From the NCBI GenBank assembly GCA_947494445.1, contig CANLVD010000011.1:62001-126000 (forward strand): 64,000 nucleotides of DNA, given 5' to 3'. The notes under the pieces are model-generated. The model was not told the origin of the DNA, made no database searches, and saw nothing but the letters and a program-made list of their open reading frames with translations. Below are positions 1-9,981 of this stretch, one piece after another (the first letter of the stretch is position 1; each line of letters starts with the position of its first letter). This DNA is from an uncultured Paracoccaceae bacterium (lineage in GTDB: Bacteria; Pseudomonadota; Alphaproteobacteria; Rhodobacterales; Rhodobacteraceae). The position numbers were made by a program, and so were the translations under genes.

Positions 1-62
1 CATCGTGGCAAAACCGGCTCTGACGGCGCAGAGACGACGGGTCCATAGACCATATCTGTCAT
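1..62 (-). CDS. ftsW: Cell division protein FtsW, N-terminal fragment
   Basis: Reading the minus strand from base 62 gives about 20 codons that run off the window edge: an ATG, a segment with MVYG, then EPVLPR. This matches the usual N-terminus of roseobacter FtsW, the SEDS-family lipid II polymerase of the septum. The position fits too, since ftsW follows murD in the dcw order of this group. A GGGAG ribosome site lies just before the ATG. The first membrane segment is beyond the edge, so the call rests on a short stretch plus gene order. It is separated from the GNAT gene by 265 bases and may have its own promoter. Confidence 0.65.
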   Translation of the reverse strand, partial: MTDMVYGPVVSAPSEPVLPR

Positions 63-327
63 GGGCTGCTCCCATGGTTAAAACTGCCTCGGAACACAGG
101 CTCTTTTTGCGGCCCTTGTTCGGCTGCAATGTTACGCGGTTCAAACGGTTTTGGCCAGCTTTACTGTGAACGGGCAGCGGTGGACCGCCGGGTGTCATTT
201 TGGGTGAGGTGACTGCCCGGCAATACCTGCAGGCCTGTCGACGCCAAGTGTGCCAGTATGCCGTCGCCCTGCGGGCAAGCTGCCCCTCGAATGACCATAC
301 CAGAACGGCAGCGACCGCAAGGCGATC
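63..327. other. Intergenic gap between GNAT gene and ftsW
   Basis: There is no convincing gene here. On the minus strand an exact TTAACCAT octamer (bases 74-81) lies 11 bases before the ftsW start; this matches a CtrA half-site. The rest shows no clear promoter pair, hairpin or repeat. Confidence 0.4.
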
Positions 328-825
328 TCACTCAAAAACCTTGGTGTACTTCAGCGACCTTACAGCCACGACACCCTGGGCCGTGCGAAACCGCTCAACC
401 GTCAGCCCGTCGCGCAGCCAGCCCGTACGCTCGTAGAACCGAACAGCACGGCGGTTGGCAGGCAGGCAATACAGATGAGCCTGAGCAAAGCCATTGGCCC
501 TGATCCGCGTCTCGCCATCTTTCAGCAACTTGCGGGCAACCCCGGTGCCACGTGCGGTCTGTCGGACAAATATTTGTTCAAGCTCAGCCCCATCAACAGT
601 GCAGAAGCCAACGGTACCAACATCCAGATCAAGCACGGACGTGCGCGGGATCATCCCTTCCAGTCGGTCCCGAAACGCATTGACGCTGCGCATCGCAACC
701 AGCGAGGCTGGCACGAGGTTTTCATGCGCCTCATGCCAAGCAGCGTGCCAGATGTCCGCCAACACCTCTGTGTCAGCAGGAAGTGCAGGACGCACCTCGG
801 GCACGTCAATAATTGCGCGCGTCAT
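328..825 (-). CDS. GNAT family N-acetyltransferase
   Basis: This 165-residue protein has the GNAT fold layout: an N-terminal strand-helix pair with two neighbouring WH motifs (about residues 26-31), a central strand ending at QIFV, and the acetyl-CoA loop [10 protein letters not shown] (about 92-101, the Q/R-x-x-G-x-G/A motif). It ends in the FYERTGW segment typical of motif B. Such enzymes transfer acetyl from acetyl-CoA to an amine; the substrate cannot be read from sequence. The start codon overlaps the murD stop in an ATGA, so it is probably translated with murD. It interrupts the usual murD-ftsW order. A role in cell-wall metabolism is inferred only from position. Confidence 0.85.
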   Translation of the reverse strand: MTRAIIDVPEVRPALPADTEVLADIWHAAWHEAHENLVPASLVAMRSVNAFRDRLEGMIPRTSVLDLDVGTVGFCTVDGAELEQIFVRQTARGTGVARKLLKDGETRIRANGFAQAHLYCLPANRRAVRFYERTGWLRDGLTVERFRTAQGVVAVRSLKYTKVFE

Positions 826-2237
826 AATACACCCGCCGCTTCATGGGCCTGAACCAGAGCCACGAAAGCATCGCCTCGCGCCTCGAAACTTTTGAACTGA
901 TCGAAACTTGCGCAGGCAGGCGACAACAGGATCACCTCTCCCGGGCTTGCGTCGCGCACAGCACCGGCAAAAGCCGCCTCAAGCGTCTGACTGATCTCAT
1001 GCGGGGCATCGCCCAGCGCGGCTGCAAAATCCTCTGCCGCGTCACCGATCAAGTAGGTCTTGAGCACCCGGTCAAAAAGCGGCGCAAGACCGGCAATCCC
1101 GCCTGCCTTGGGCACACCGCCCGCGATCCAGCGGATCCGGTCAAAGGCCATCAACGCCTTCTCGGCCGCATCAGCATTGGTCGCCTTGCTGTCATTGACA
1201 AAGCGCACGCCACCCACATCAGCGACCTGTTGTGCCCTGTGCGGCAGGCCGGGAAAACTTGCCAGCGCCGCTTCGATCTGGCGGGGCGCCAGTCCGATGG
1301 ACCGACAGGCCGCGTAGGCCGCACAGGCATTCTGGTGATTATGGGCGCCCGGCAAATTGGCAATCCCGCGCAGATCAATGGAGGCCATCTGCCGCCCCCG
1401 CCGCCACTCCACCAGAAACCCTTTGCGGGCAAACACACTCCAGCCATCGCCCTGCAGCTTGCGGCTGTTTGAAAGTGTAATCACCGGCTCGCCATTGCCA
1501 TGATGCTCGCGCATCAGATTGGCCAGATACCGACCTTCGACCTCATCCAGTCCGATGATGCTGCGATCCGGGCTGCCTTCTGTGAACAGGCGTCGCTTGG
1601 CTGCAAAATATCCCCCATGCCCGCCATGCCGGTCCAGATGATCGGGGCTCAGGTTCAGGAACACGGCCACATCCGGGGCCAGCGCGCGCGCCAGTTCCGT
1701 CTGGTAGGAAGACAGCTCAAGTACCACAATTTCACCATCGCGCGGCGGCTCAAGGTCCAGCACGCCAACGCCGATGTTACCGCCCATCTGACAGGGCTTG
1801 CCGCTGGTGCTCAGGATGTGGTGGATCAACGCCGTGGTCGTGGACTTGCCGTTCGACCCGGTCACGCAGATCACCCGTGGCAGGGTCTCAAGCTCTTCCC
1901 AGGCATCCGATGCAAACGAGCGGAAAAACAAGCCCACATCATTGTCGATGACCGCGCCCTTTTCCTGTGCCAGCGCCACAATCGGGTGCGGCTGGGGGTA
2001 GAGATGCGCTATGCCGGGCGAGACGATCAGAACGGACGTGTCGACCCAGGCGCGGTCCTTGCTCAGATCCTCGATCTGCAACCCTTCGGCCAATGCCGCT
2101 TCACGTGCCGCTTCGCCATCATCCCAGCACAGCACATTGGCGCCACCGGCCTCCAGCGCGCGCGCAGCCGCAAGACCAGATCGTCCAAGGCCCAGAACGG
2201 CAACGGTTTGAGCGGCGTATCCACGCACCGGGATCAT
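822..2237 (-). CDS. murD: UDP-N-acetylmuramoyl-L-alanine--D-glutamate ligase
   Basis: MurD adds D-glutamate to UDP-MurNAc-L-Ala in the cytoplasm using ATP. The 471-residue protein has an N-terminal Rossmann-like domain with GLGRSG (16-21), the Mur-ligase P-loop TGSNGKST (126-133), the ELSSYQ segment near 172, an HLDRH motif near 197, and the C-terminal domain with NDSKATN, where murD enzymes bind the glutamate product. I chose the ATG at 2237 because AAGGAAGGA lies just before it; an in-frame TTG seven codons upstream lacks a site. It follows mraY after 42 bases and overlaps the downstream GNAT start by 4 bases. Confidence 0.96.
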   Translation of the reverse strand: MIPVRGYAAQTVAVLGLGRSGLAAARALEAGGANVLCWDDGEAAREAALAEGLQIEDLSKDRAWVDTSVLIVSPGIAHLYPQPHPIVALAQEKGAVIDNDVGLFFRSFASDAWEELETLPRVICVTGSNGKSTTTALIHHILSTSGKPCQMGGNIGVGVLDLEPPRDGEIVVLELSSYQTELARALAPDVAVFLNLSPDHLDRHGGHGGYFAAKRRLFTEGSPDRSIIGLDEVEGRYLANLMREHHGNGEPVITLSNSRKLQGDGWSVFARKGFLVEWRRGRQMASIDLRGIANLPGAHNHQNACAAYAACRSIGLAPRQIEAALASFPGLPHRAQQVADVGGVRFVNDSKATNADAAEKALMAFDRIRWIAGGVPKAGGIAGLAPLFDRVLKTYLIGDAAEDFAAALGDAPHEISQTLEAAFAGAVRDASPGEVILLSPACASFDQFKSFEARGDAFVALVQAHEAAGVL

Positions 2238-2279
2238 GGCTGATCCTTCCTTAAACAAATTGGCAGTGGCCCTGATGTG

Positions 2280-3365
2280 CTACCGCAGCTTCAGAGTCGC
2301 AAGCCCAATCATCGCGAGAATGACCGAAATGATCCAGAAACGGATCACGATCTGCGGCTCGGCCCAGCCCTTCTTTTCGAAATGATGATGGATCGGTGCC
2401 ATCAGGAAAATCCGTTTGCCGGTGCGTTTGAAGTAGGCAACCTGAATGATCACGCTCAGGGCCTCAACCACGAACAGACCACCGATGATCGACAGCACGA
2501 TCTCATGCTTAGTGGCCACGGCAATCGCGCCCAGTGCACCACCCAGCGCCAGCGACCCGGTGTCTCCCATGAAGACCGCCGCAGGTGGAGCATTGTACCA
2601 CAAGAAGCCCAGCCCGCCGCCAATCAGCGCTGCCACGAATATCGCGATCTCGCCCGTGCCAGCCACGTAATGCACATCCAGATACTGGGTGAAATCAGTG
2701 CGTCCGACCACATAGGCAATGATCCCGAAGGATCCGCCCGCGATCATCACTGGCATGATCGCCAGCCCGTCCAGCCCGTCTGTCAGGTTCACTGCATTTG
2801 CGGCTCCGACAATGACGATCATCGCGAAAGGTATGAACAGCACAGAGAGGTTCAGAAGCGCGTCTTTGAAAACCGGGAAGGCCAGATGCCCTGACAAGTC
2901 TTCAGGATGCAGATACATCGTCCAGACAGCGGCAATGGCGGCAGTCAGAAACCCTGCCCCCAGCCGGATCTTGCCCGACACGCCCTTGGTGTTCTGCTTT
3001 GAGACCTTGGCATAATCATCGGCAAATCCGATCAGCCCGAAGGAGGCCGTGACAAACAGGATCATCCAGACAAACCCATTGTCCCAGCGCGCCCAGACCA
3101 GGGTAGAGATCAGCAACGCCGACAGGATCAGCAAGCCTCCCATGGTCGGTGTACCCGCCTTGGTCAGAATGTGGCTCTCGGGTCCGTCGTCGCGGATCGG
3201 CTGGCCTTTTTTCTGCTTGCGCCGCAACAGGTTGATCAGGGGTTTGCCGAAGATGAAGCCGAAGATAAGCGCCGTCAAAAACGCACCGCCTGCACGAAAG
3301 GTAATGTAGGTGAACAGGTTCAGAAAACCGCCGCCCTCTGACAGGGTGCTCAGAAAATACAGCAT
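2280..3365 (-). CDS. mraY: Phospho-N-acetylmuramoyl-pentapeptide transferase (lipid I synthase)
   Basis: MraY moves phospho-MurNAc-pentapeptide from UDP onto undecaprenyl phosphate, making lipid I at the inner membrane. The 361-residue protein has about ten hydrophobic segments and the family signatures: FADDYAK with the paired catalytic Asp near residue 116, [10 protein letters not shown] near 195, and the HHHFE histidine motif near 328. Length is standard. It starts 5 bases after murF, with an AGAGG site overlapping the murF end region, so it is co-transcribed in the dcw operon. Confidence 0.97.
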   Translation of the reverse strand: MLYFLSTLSEGGGFLNLFTYITFRAGGAFLTALIFGFIFGKPLINLLRRKQKKGQPIRDDGPESHILTKAGTPTMGGLLILSALLISTLVWARWDNGFVWMILFVTASFGLIGFADDYAKVSKQNTKGVSGKIRLGAGFLTAAIAAVWTMYLHPEDLSGHLAFPVFKDALLNLSVLFIPFAMIVIVGAANAVNLTDGLDGLAIMPVMIAGGSFGIIAYVVGRTDFTQYLDVHYVAGTGEIAIFVAALIGGGLGFLWYNAPPAAVFMGDTGSLALGGALGAIAVATKHEIVLSIIGGLFVVEALSVIIQVAYFKRTGKRIFLMAPIHHHFEKKGWAEPQIVIRFWIISVILAMIGLATLKLR

Positions 3366-3370
3366 GGCCT

Positions 3371-4822
3371 CTACGTGTCCCTCTCGTCGATGCGGTCGGG
3401 CTTTGCCGCGCCCATTCCCTTTATTGCGGTGACCACAGGTGCCAACCGGGATCCCAGCGACCCCTTGACCATGGCAACATCGCCTGCGTCAAGCATCTTT
3501 GCCGCCCGTGCGGCCATCTCGGCCGAGGTCTCGAACCATTCACCGCGCCTGTTTCCCGGCAATGCATCCCAAAGGTTGCGCATCAAAGGACCGGCGCAAT
3601 GCACCCGGTCGATGCTGTCCAGCGCATCGCGCTTGGACAGGTCTGCATGCATGTCAGCAGAGGTCTTGCCCAGTTCCAGCATGTCCCCCAGAAACGCGAT
3701 CCGCCGCCCGCGTGAGATCCGCCCTTCACCGTCATCCGGCCGCATCGCTGCAAGCACATCCAGTGCCGCCCCCATGGAGGCCGGATTGGCGTTATAGCTC
3801 TCATCGATCAGCCGGATCTGTCCATCCAGGCCGCGCGGTCCAAGTTCGATCACCCAGCGCTCACCGCGCCCAGCCGCTGCCGACCATCCAGACAATGCCA
3901 AAGCTGCCTTGGCGACATCGGCACCAGCGGCCTGCACAGCCGCCAGCACGCCCAGCGCGTTATGCGCCAGATGCTTGCCCGGCGCGCCGATCTTGAACAT
4001 CATCCGCTTGCGATCGACCTTGGCCTGCACGCTGGTGCAGGATGGCGAGACCGAAATCCGGTCGAGCGCAAATTCAGGTCGCCCGGCCCAGCCAAACCGC
4101 AGGCAGTTCAGGTCGTGCCGGCGTGCCTTACGCACCAGTTGGCCATATCGCTCCGTGTCGCGGTTCAGGATCGCCCAGCCGCCCGGCTCCACCCCCTCGA
4201 AGATGGAGGCTTTTTCGGCAGCGATCCCCCGGATGCTCTCGAAGGCTTCCATATGCACCGGTGCGATTGTGGTGATGAGCGCGACATGCGGGCGCGAGAG
4301 CATTGACAAGGGCGCAATCTCACCGGGTGCATTCATCCCGATTTCGATCACCGCGAAGTCCGTCTCCTGCGGCATCCGCGCCAAGGTCAGCGGTACACCC
4401 CAATGGTTGTTGTAACTTTTCTCAGCCGCATGGGTCCGGCCCTGAGCCGAGAACGCCAGACGCAACATGTCCTTGGAGGAGGTTTTCCCGACCGAACCGG
4501 TCACCGCAACAATTCTGGCAGATGTCCGCCTGCGCGCCGCGCGCGCCAGCCCTTCCAGTGCAGCCAGCACATTATCGACCATCAGAAGCGGTGCATCTTC
4601 GGCCACGCCGTCGGGCTTGTGCGTGACCAGTGCAGCCGCAGCCCCTTTTGCCAGCGCATCCGCCACGAACTCATGCCCGTCGCGCTGGTCTTTCAGGGCA
4701 ACAAACAGATCACCGGGCGCCAGGCTGCGTGTGTCAATCGAAACACCACTGGCCTGCCACGCGGCTGCAGACGCGCCACCCGTTGCCTCAGCCGCGGCCT
4801 CTGACGTCCAGAGCACGCTCAC
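3371..4822 (-). CDS. murF: UDP-N-acetylmuramoyl-tripeptide--D-alanyl-D-alanine ligase
   Basis: MurF adds D-Ala-D-Ala to the UDP-MurNAc tripeptide, completing the soluble precursor. The 483-residue protein has the MurF N-terminal domain with SIDTR (28-32), the P-loop TGSVGKTS (108-115), the [12 protein letters not shown] segment near 138-149, and the DESYNANP motif near 340 that is characteristic of MurF. Its ATG lies in an ATGA overlap with the murE stop, showing translational coupling. Length and domain order are normal. Confidence 0.96.
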   Translation of the reverse strand: MSVLWTSEAAAEATGGASAAAWQASGVSIDTRSLAPGDLFVALKDQRDGHEFVADALAKGAAAALVTHKPDGVAEDAPLLMVDNVLAALEGLARAARRRTSARIVAVTGSVGKTSSKDMLRLAFSAQGRTHAAEKSYNNHWGVPLTLARMPQETDFAVIEIGMNAPGEIAPLSMLSRPHVALITTIAPVHMEAFESIRGIAAEKASIFEGVEPGGWAILNRDTERYGQLVRKARRHDLNCLRFGWAGRPEFALDRISVSPSCTSVQAKVDRKRMMFKIGAPGKHLAHNALGVLAAVQAAGADVAKAALALSGWSAAAGRGERWVIELGPRGLDGQIRLIDESYNANPASMGAALDVLAAMRPDDGEGRISRGRRIAFLGDMLELGKTSADMHADLSKRDALDSIDRVHCAGPLMRNLWDALPGNRRGEWFETSAEMAARAAKMLDAGDVAMVKGSLGSRLAPVVTAIKGMGAAKPDRIDERDT

Positions 4823-6336
4823 GCCAGCCGTCCTTCAAGCGCTGCCACAGCCACGCTGGCCTGCTCCGCATCATCAAAGGGCAGCACATCATCGCCGACG
4901 ATCTGTCCTGTCTCATGACCCTTGCCGGCGATCAGCAGGGCATCACCGGGTTGCAGCGCATCCACACCTGCCAGAATGGCCTCGGCCCGGTCACCGATTT
5001 CGGTGGCTTCAGGGCAGCCTGCGCGCACCTGCTGGCGGATCAGCGCGGGGTCCTCGCTGCGCGGATTGTCATCCGTTACAATCGCCACATCCGATTGCGC
5101 CGCTGCCGCCTGCCCCATCAGGGGTCGTTTTCCGGGGTCGCGATCACCACCCGCGCCAAACACCACGATCAACCGCCCCAGAACATGGGGCCTGAGCGCT
5201 TTCAGAGCGGTCGCTAGGGCATCGGGTGTATGGGCATAATCCACGAAGATCGGCGCGCCATTGTCACGCATCGCCACCTTCTGCATCCGTCCGCGCACCC
5301 CTTCCAGATGCGACAGCGCCTCAAAGGCACGACCCGGACGCACACCTGTTGCAATGGCAAGTCCAACAGCGACCAACGCATTCTCGGCCTGGAAACCACC
5401 GATCAGATCCAGCCGCGCCACCTGACTTACACCCCGCCACGCAAAACGCAGATCCTGCCCGCCCGCATCATAGCGGCTGGCCAGAATGGTCAGGTCGCAG
5501 TCTTCCGCCCGGCCCACGGTCAGCACATCCAGTCCACGCTCTTCGCAGATGGCAACAACGCGCGGCGCGGATGGATCGTTCATATTGATCACAGCGCCTG
5601 CACCTTTGGGCAGCACCCGCGAGAACAGACCCATCTTGGCTTCGAAATAGGCCTCGAAATCCGCATGGTAATCCAGATGATCGCGGGTGATGTTGGTGAA
5701 CCCGCCTGCCAGCAGCCTTACCCCGTCCAGGCGGTGCTGCGAGAGACCATGGCTTGAGGCCTCCATCGCCGCATGGGTGATCGCCTGCCCGTTCAGATCG
5801 GCCAGCAACCGGTGCAGTGTGATCGGCTCGGGCGTCGTGTGGCTGAGCGGCGCACTGGCCGCACCCTCCACACCCGTCGTGCCGAAATTCACCGCCTCCT
5901 TGCCGTCCTGCGTCCAGATCTGCTGCAGAAAGCTTGCGACCGAGGTCTTGCCGTTGGTGCCGGTTACCGCCGCCATCGTCTCGGGCTGGCTCTGGAACCA
6001 GCGCGCGGCCGCAAGCGCCAGCGCCCGGCGTGGCTGCTCATGGACCAGAACCGGTACGCTCAAGGGGCCAAGCTCGGCCTGCGCCACGGCAAGCCCCTCG
6101 GCATCGGTCAGCACCGCCACCGCCCCCATCCTGAGCGCGTAGGAGACAAATTCAGCCCCATGCACATGAGAGCCACTGAGCGCCGCAAAGATATGCCCCG
6201 GTTTCGTGTCGCGACTGTCCACGGACAGGCCCGTCACCTCACCGGGCATGTTGCCCCAGTCGCCACCCCGGGTCGCTCCATGCAGCAGGCCCAGCGCTTC
6301 AAACGCATCCAGTCCGTTGGCATGGGCAAGGCTCAT
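4819..6336 (-). CDS. murE: UDP-MurNAc-L-alanyl-D-glutamate--2,6-diaminopimelate ligase
   Basis: MurE adds the third stem-peptide residue. The 505-residue protein carries the P-loop TGTNGKTS (125-132), the HTTPEP loop (166-171) and DHLDYH near 219-224. The DNPR motif (423-426), which selects meso-diaminopimelate rather than lysine, is present, so this cell should make mDAP-type peptidoglycan as expected for Proteobacteria. It starts 13 bases after ftsI and overlaps murF by 4 bases. Confidence 0.97.
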   Translation of the reverse strand: MSLAHANGLDAFEALGLLHGATRGGDWGNMPGEVTGLSVDSRDTKPGHIFAALSGSHVHGAEFVSYALRMGAVAVLTDAEGLAVAQAELGPLSVPVLVHEQPRRALALAAARWFQSQPETMAAVTGTNGKTSVASFLQQIWTQDGKEAVNFGTTGVEGAASAPLSHTTPEPITLHRLLADLNGQAITHAAMEASSHGLSQHRLDGVRLLAGGFTNITRDHLDYHADFEAYFEAKMGLFSRVLPKGAGAVINMNDPSAPRVVAICEERGLDVLTVGRAEDCDLTILASRYDAGGQDLRFAWRGVSQVARLDLIGGFQAENALVAVGLAIATGVRPGRAFEALSHLEGVRGRMQKVAMRDNGAPIFVDYAHTPDALATALKALRPHVLGRLIVVFGAGGDRDPGKRPLMGQAAAAQSDVAIVTDDNPRSEDPALIRQQVRAGCPEATEIGDRAEAILAGVDALQPGDALLIAGKGHETGQIVGDDVLPFDDAEQASVAVAALEGRLA

Positions 6337-6349
6337 GGTTGAAAATCCG

Positions 6350-8137
6350 TCAATTGCTGGTTTGCAGCGGTCCTGCTGCCGGGGCCGGCGCCTCTTTAGG
6401 GCTTGGACGCAGGTTCATCAATGGGGCGATGCGCCGGATGATCTCGGATGTGACCGGCACCGCCGTCCAACCCGCCGTGCGGCGCGGTTCCCGGCCCGAG
6501 CGGTCTTCGGGCTCGTCCAGCGTCACCACCAACACGTACTTCGGGTCATCGATGGGAAAGGCCGCAGCAAAGGTCGCGATCACCTTGTCCTTGTGATAGC
6601 CGCCGGTGTGCTTTGGCTTGTCCGCCGTTCCGGTCTTGCCACCCACCTTGTAGCCATCAACCGCACCAAACGACGCCGTGCCGCGCTCGACCACCTGATA
6701 AAGGATCTCCCGCAACTCGCGCGAGGTCCGCTCAGATACCACACGCTCCTCGACCGGCTGGGTGGTATCTTTCAGCAGGCTCGGCGTGACCTTGATGCCA
6801 CCGTTCAGCAGGCTTGCATAAGCGCTTGCCAAATGCACCGGCGTCGCCGCAATCCCGTGCCCATAGGAAATCGTCATAGTCGACAACTCTGACCAGTTCT
6901 TCGGCAACAAGGGCTTCGAGCGTCCCGCCTCAGGCAATTCGATGGGTAGCTTTTCCATGAACCCCAATTGCTTGAGGAACGCCTGTTGCCGCGCGGTTCC
7001 TGCCCCTATGGCCAGACGCGCGGTCCCGATGTTGGAGGATTTGACCATCACATCCATCAGGCTCAAACGGGGGCCATAGTTATGGAAATCCCGGATCGTG
7101 AACCGCCCCCATTTCAGCGGCCCTTTGGTGTCAATCACCGTATTCACATTGGCTTGACCGGTATCAAGTGCCTGTGCCGCGGTGAACAGCTTGAAGGTCG
7201 AACCAAGCTCATAAAGCCCCTGAGAGGCGCGATTGAACAACGGGCTGTCCGCCGGATCGCCCTCAAGTGCGGGGCGCGGGCGGTCATTGGGATCGAAATC
7301 CGGAAGCGAGGCGAGCGAGATGATCTGACCGGTATCGGCTTCCATCAACACAGCAGACGCGCCTTTTGCATGGAAAAGCCGCATGCCACCGGACAGCACA
7401 CGTTCAACAGCGGCCTGTACCGAGAGATCAATCGACAACTCAAGGGGGCGCTCGGCATTGGCCGGATCCCGCAGGCGCGCGTCAAATGTCCGTTCGATGC
7501 CAGCCACGCCGATCACCTCGGCTGCATGCACACCTTCGCGGCCAAAGCCCGTGCCGCCCAGAATATGCGCAGCCACCGGCCCGTTGGGGTAAAGCCGTAC
7601 TTCGCGCGGACCGAACTGCAGCCCCGGTTCACCCAGATCATGCACAAGTTGGCGTTGCTCGGGGCTGATCGTGCGCTTGATCCACAAGAACTTCGTGCCC
7701 GCGTTGAACCGGATCTTCAGCATCTCTGCGTCCAGATCCGGGAAGATGTCAGCCAGACCTTTGGCGGCCGCCGTCTTATCGATCATGTGGTGCGGCTGGG
7801 CATAAAGCGAATAGGTCGCGAGGTTCGTGGCCAGTATGGCACCATTGCGGTCCACGATGTTGGCGCGCTGCGCGATGATGCCGGCGTCACTGCCTGCACG
7901 TGCAGGCTCTTGCGGCTCGGACGCGGCCAGCACGCCCATGCGCATGCCCACAGCACCAAATCCAATCAGGAAAACCCCCGCCAGCAACACCAGTCGGATC
8001 TCGGCACGTTGCCGCTCCGCACGCAGTTTGGCGCGCATCCGCTCGGCGCGGGCTTCCGCCTCGATCTGATCGGGATTTTCCCCACTGGAACGCGCCGCCA
8101 GAATGCGGGCGAGAGGGCGCAAGGGGCGTCGGATCAT
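6350..8137 (-). CDS. ftsI: Septal peptidoglycan transpeptidase (PBP3)
   Basis: FtsI cross-links peptidoglycan at the division septum. The 595-residue protein has a basic cytoplasmic N-terminus rich in Arg and Glu (1-47), one membrane anchor (about 48-67), a pedestal/dimerisation domain, and the class B transpeptidase domain with STFK (S313 as nucleophile, K316), SSN (367-369) and KTGT (501-504). All three active-site motifs are intact. The start overlaps the ftsL stop by 4 bases. The N-terminal tail before the anchor is longer than in E. coli, which is common in this group. Confidence 0.96.
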   Translation of the reverse strand: MIRRPLRPLARILAARSSGENPDQIEAEARAERMRAKLRAERQRAEIRLVLLAGVFLIGFGAVGMRMGVLAASEPQEPARAGSDAGIIAQRANIVDRNGAILATNLATYSLYAQPHHMIDKTAAAKGLADIFPDLDAEMLKIRFNAGTKFLWIKRTISPEQRQLVHDLGEPGLQFGPREVRLYPNGPVAAHILGGTGFGREGVHAAEVIGVAGIERTFDARLRDPANAERPLELSIDLSVQAAVERVLSGGMRLFHAKGASAVLMEADTGQIISLASLPDFDPNDRPRPALEGDPADSPLFNRASQGLYELGSTFKLFTAAQALDTGQANVNTVIDTKGPLKWGRFTIRDFHNYGPRLSLMDVMVKSSNIGTARLAIGAGTARQQAFLKQLGFMEKLPIELPEAGRSKPLLPKNWSELSTMTISYGHGIAATPVHLASAYASLLNGGIKVTPSLLKDTTQPVEERVVSERTSRELREILYQVVERGTASFGAVDGYKVGGKTGTADKPKHTGGYHKDKVIATFAAAFPIDDPKYVLVVTLDEPEDRSGREPRRTAGWTAVPVTSEIIRRIAPLMNLRPSPKEAPAPAAGPLQTSN

Positions 8138-8475
8138 TGTCCTGCCTCCGCAGCACTTGTGTCGACCAGATTGCGCAGCATGTCGGGTTGCAGCGGATAG
8201 GCCACTGTCATCGCTTCGCCAAAATGCTCAGGCCCCAAGGGTTGTAGATTCAACTCCTTGAAATGCGCCTCCGCAAGATCGCGCAGCCGGTCAGGCCGGT
8301 TTAACCAGGCCCATTCCGCGTTCAGCATCGCAATTGCCTGTTTTTCCTTGATAATCGCGCGCTGAAGCGCCTCAACCCGGTTTTCCGCCTGCTGGGTTTC
8401 ATAGTTCACGCGGTAAGCCCAGAAGGCACAGCCCACGATCAGGCCACAGGCCAGAAGAAATCCCAGCGTTCTCAT
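8134..8475 (-). CDS. ftsL: FtsL-like bitopic division protein
   Basis: This 113-residue protein has one N-terminal hydrophobic segment (about 3-20) followed by a short periplasmic stretch that looks helical and coiled-coil-like (about 25-60, with alternating Ala, Glu, Gln and Lys), then [14 protein letters not shown]. That is the FtsL pattern, although sequence identity in this family is low. FtsL joins FtsB and FtsQ to activate FtsWI. The call also rests on position between rsmH and ftsI. An AGGAGGT site precedes the ATG, which overlaps the rsmH stop. Confidence 0.85.
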   Translation of the reverse strand: MRTLGFLLACGLIVGCAFWAYRVNYETQQAENRVEALQRAIIKEKQAIAMLNAEWAWLNRPDRLRDLAEAHFKELNLQPLGPEHFGEAMTVAYPLQPDMLRNLVDTSAAEAGQ

Positions 8476-9473
8476 AAGCCACCTCCTGTGAGGTCCAGTT
8501 TCGGCAGGCCGATGGCCGCGTTGTCGATGGGTGTCGGAGCGGCCGTCGTGCGACGCGCCACCCTCAGCTTGGCTGAGCGGGCCCGCGGGTTGCGCTCCAT
8601 CTCATCCTCATCGGCCACGACGGCCTTGCGGGAGAGAACCTCGAACGTCGGCGCGGATCGTGCCTTGGGCGGGGCGTAACGGCTGCCCTGCGGGGCCTTG
8701 TCCGAACGCAGTTGCAGGAACCGCTTCACGATCCGGTCCTCCAGCGAATGAAATGTCACGACCGCCAGCAACCCACCGGGCTGCAACGCGGCTTCTGCCG
8801 CCATCAATCCCTGCGCCAACTGCCCCAACTCGTCATTCACCGCGATCCGGAGCGCCTGAAAACTGCGTGTGGCGGGATGCAGCTGCCCGGGCTTGGGACG
8901 CGGCATCACCCTTTCGATCAGGCCCGACAGCTGCCCGGTACGTGTGAACGGCTCGGCCTTGCGGTCCGCCACGATGGCCCGCGCGATCCGGCGCGATGCG
9001 CGCTCCTCGCCATATTGATACAGAAGATCGGCCAGAAACGCCTCGGATGCACCGTTCACGATGTCCGCCGCACTTGGTCCGGTCTGCTCCATCCGCATAT
9101 CAAGCGGCCCGTCGCGCATGAAGGAAAACCCGCGCTCGGCCTGATCGATCTGCATGGACGAGACACCGATGTCCAGCACCACACCCTGCACCGACAGGCC
9201 TGCCTCTTCGGCCAGCACATCCATATCGCCATAGCGCCCGGGCGTCAGCAGCAACCGCTCGCCAAAACTGCTCTGCCAGCTTTCAGCCATGGTGAAAACC
9301 GCCGGGTCACGGTCGATCGCCATGACCCGCCCGGCGCCTGCGTTCAGCAATCCGATTGTGTATCCGCCTGCCCCGAATGTGCCGTCGATCCAGTCACCCT
9401 GCACGGGCGAGACCGCCGCCAGCAGCGGCGCAAGCAGGACGGGAATATGAGGGTCCTGTTGCGCGACACCCAT
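8472..9473 (-). CDS. rsmH: 16S rRNA (cytosine(1402)-N(4))-methyltransferase
   Basis: RsmH (MraW) methylates N4 of C1402 in 16S rRNA using S-adenosylmethionine. The 333-residue protein begins with HIPVLL, then the SAM-binding [10 protein letters not shown] loop (about 30-39), an AIDRDP motif, [10 protein letters not shown] and GPLDMRM, and ends with the [11 protein letters not shown] segment; all are family hallmarks. I placed the start at 9473 rather than further upstream because it follows the mraZ stop by 4 bases, has a GGGAGG site, and gives the normal N-terminus; extension would overlap mraZ. Confidence 0.96.
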   Translation of the reverse strand: MGVAQQDPHIPVLLAPLLAAVSPVQGDWIDGTFGAGGYTIGLLNAGAGRVMAIDRDPAVFTMAESWQSSFGERLLLTPGRYGDMDVLAEEAGLSVQGVVLDIGVSSMQIDQAERGFSFMRDGPLDMRMEQTGPSAADIVNGASEAFLADLLYQYGEERASRRIARAIVADRKAEPFTRTGQLSGLIERVMPRPKPGQLHPATRSFQALRIAVNDELGQLAQGLMAAEAALQPGGLLAVVTFHSLEDRIVKRFLQLRSDKAPQGSRYAPPKARSAPTFEVLSRKAVVADEDEMERNPRARSAKLRVARRTTAAPTPIDNAAIGLPKLDLTGGGL

Positions 9474-9477
9474 CGGC

Positions 9478-9981
9478 CTACCCTCCCTGTCCGGGCGATT
9501 GCAGCACTGCAAAGAAGGCGTCGGTGTCGTCTTGCGCATCCATGTATGTGTCGATGGCGGCATTGTCCGCACCATAGGCATCAGGTGCCCAGATCTGGAA
9601 CTTGTCACCCATGCCCGCGAATGTCGCCTCGGACGTCACGCCGATCAGCTTGCGCAGCTTGGCCGGCAATACCATCCGGCCATTTTCATCGACCTGCGCA
9701 TAGGTGGACTGGGAGTTGAGCATCCGCTCAAGGATTTCACGCTGCTGGGAAAACCGCGGCAGGGTCGAGACCATGTCATCGACCTCTTCGATGGAGCGCA
9801 GCGAATACCCCTCAAGGCAGTTGCGCCCCTTGCGTCCATAAACCAGAACCAGGTTGGGATTGGCACCCGACGTCCAGTCGGGATCGCCCTCTTCCAGAAC
9901 ACGGCGAAAGGCGGCAGGGATCGACACGCGTCCCTTGCTGTCCACCTTGTGGACCGATTCACCTCTGAAACGCCGTCCCAC
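9478..9981 (-). CDS. mraZ: Transcriptional regulator MraZ
   Basis: MraZ is an AbrB-like ring-forming DNA-binding protein that represses its own dcw operon in E. coli. The 167-residue protein has the two expected half-domains, each with the swapped-hairpin signature: [14 protein letters not shown] near residue 13 and [14 protein letters not shown] near 95. The start is a GTG at 9981, chosen because it gives the usual VGRRFRGE N-terminus and has AGGCAGG 6 bases upstream; upstream codons in the frame give no family similarity. Its probable target lies at 10434-10458. Confidence 0.94.
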   Translation of the reverse strand: MGRRFRGESVHKVDSKGRVSIPAAFRRVLEEGDPDWTSGANPNLVLVYGRKGRNCLEGYSLRSIEEVDDMVSTLPRFSQQREILERMLNSQSTYAQVDENGRMVLPAKLRKLIGVTSEATFAGMGDKFQIWAPDAYGADNAAIDTYMDAQDDTDAFFAVLQSPGQGG

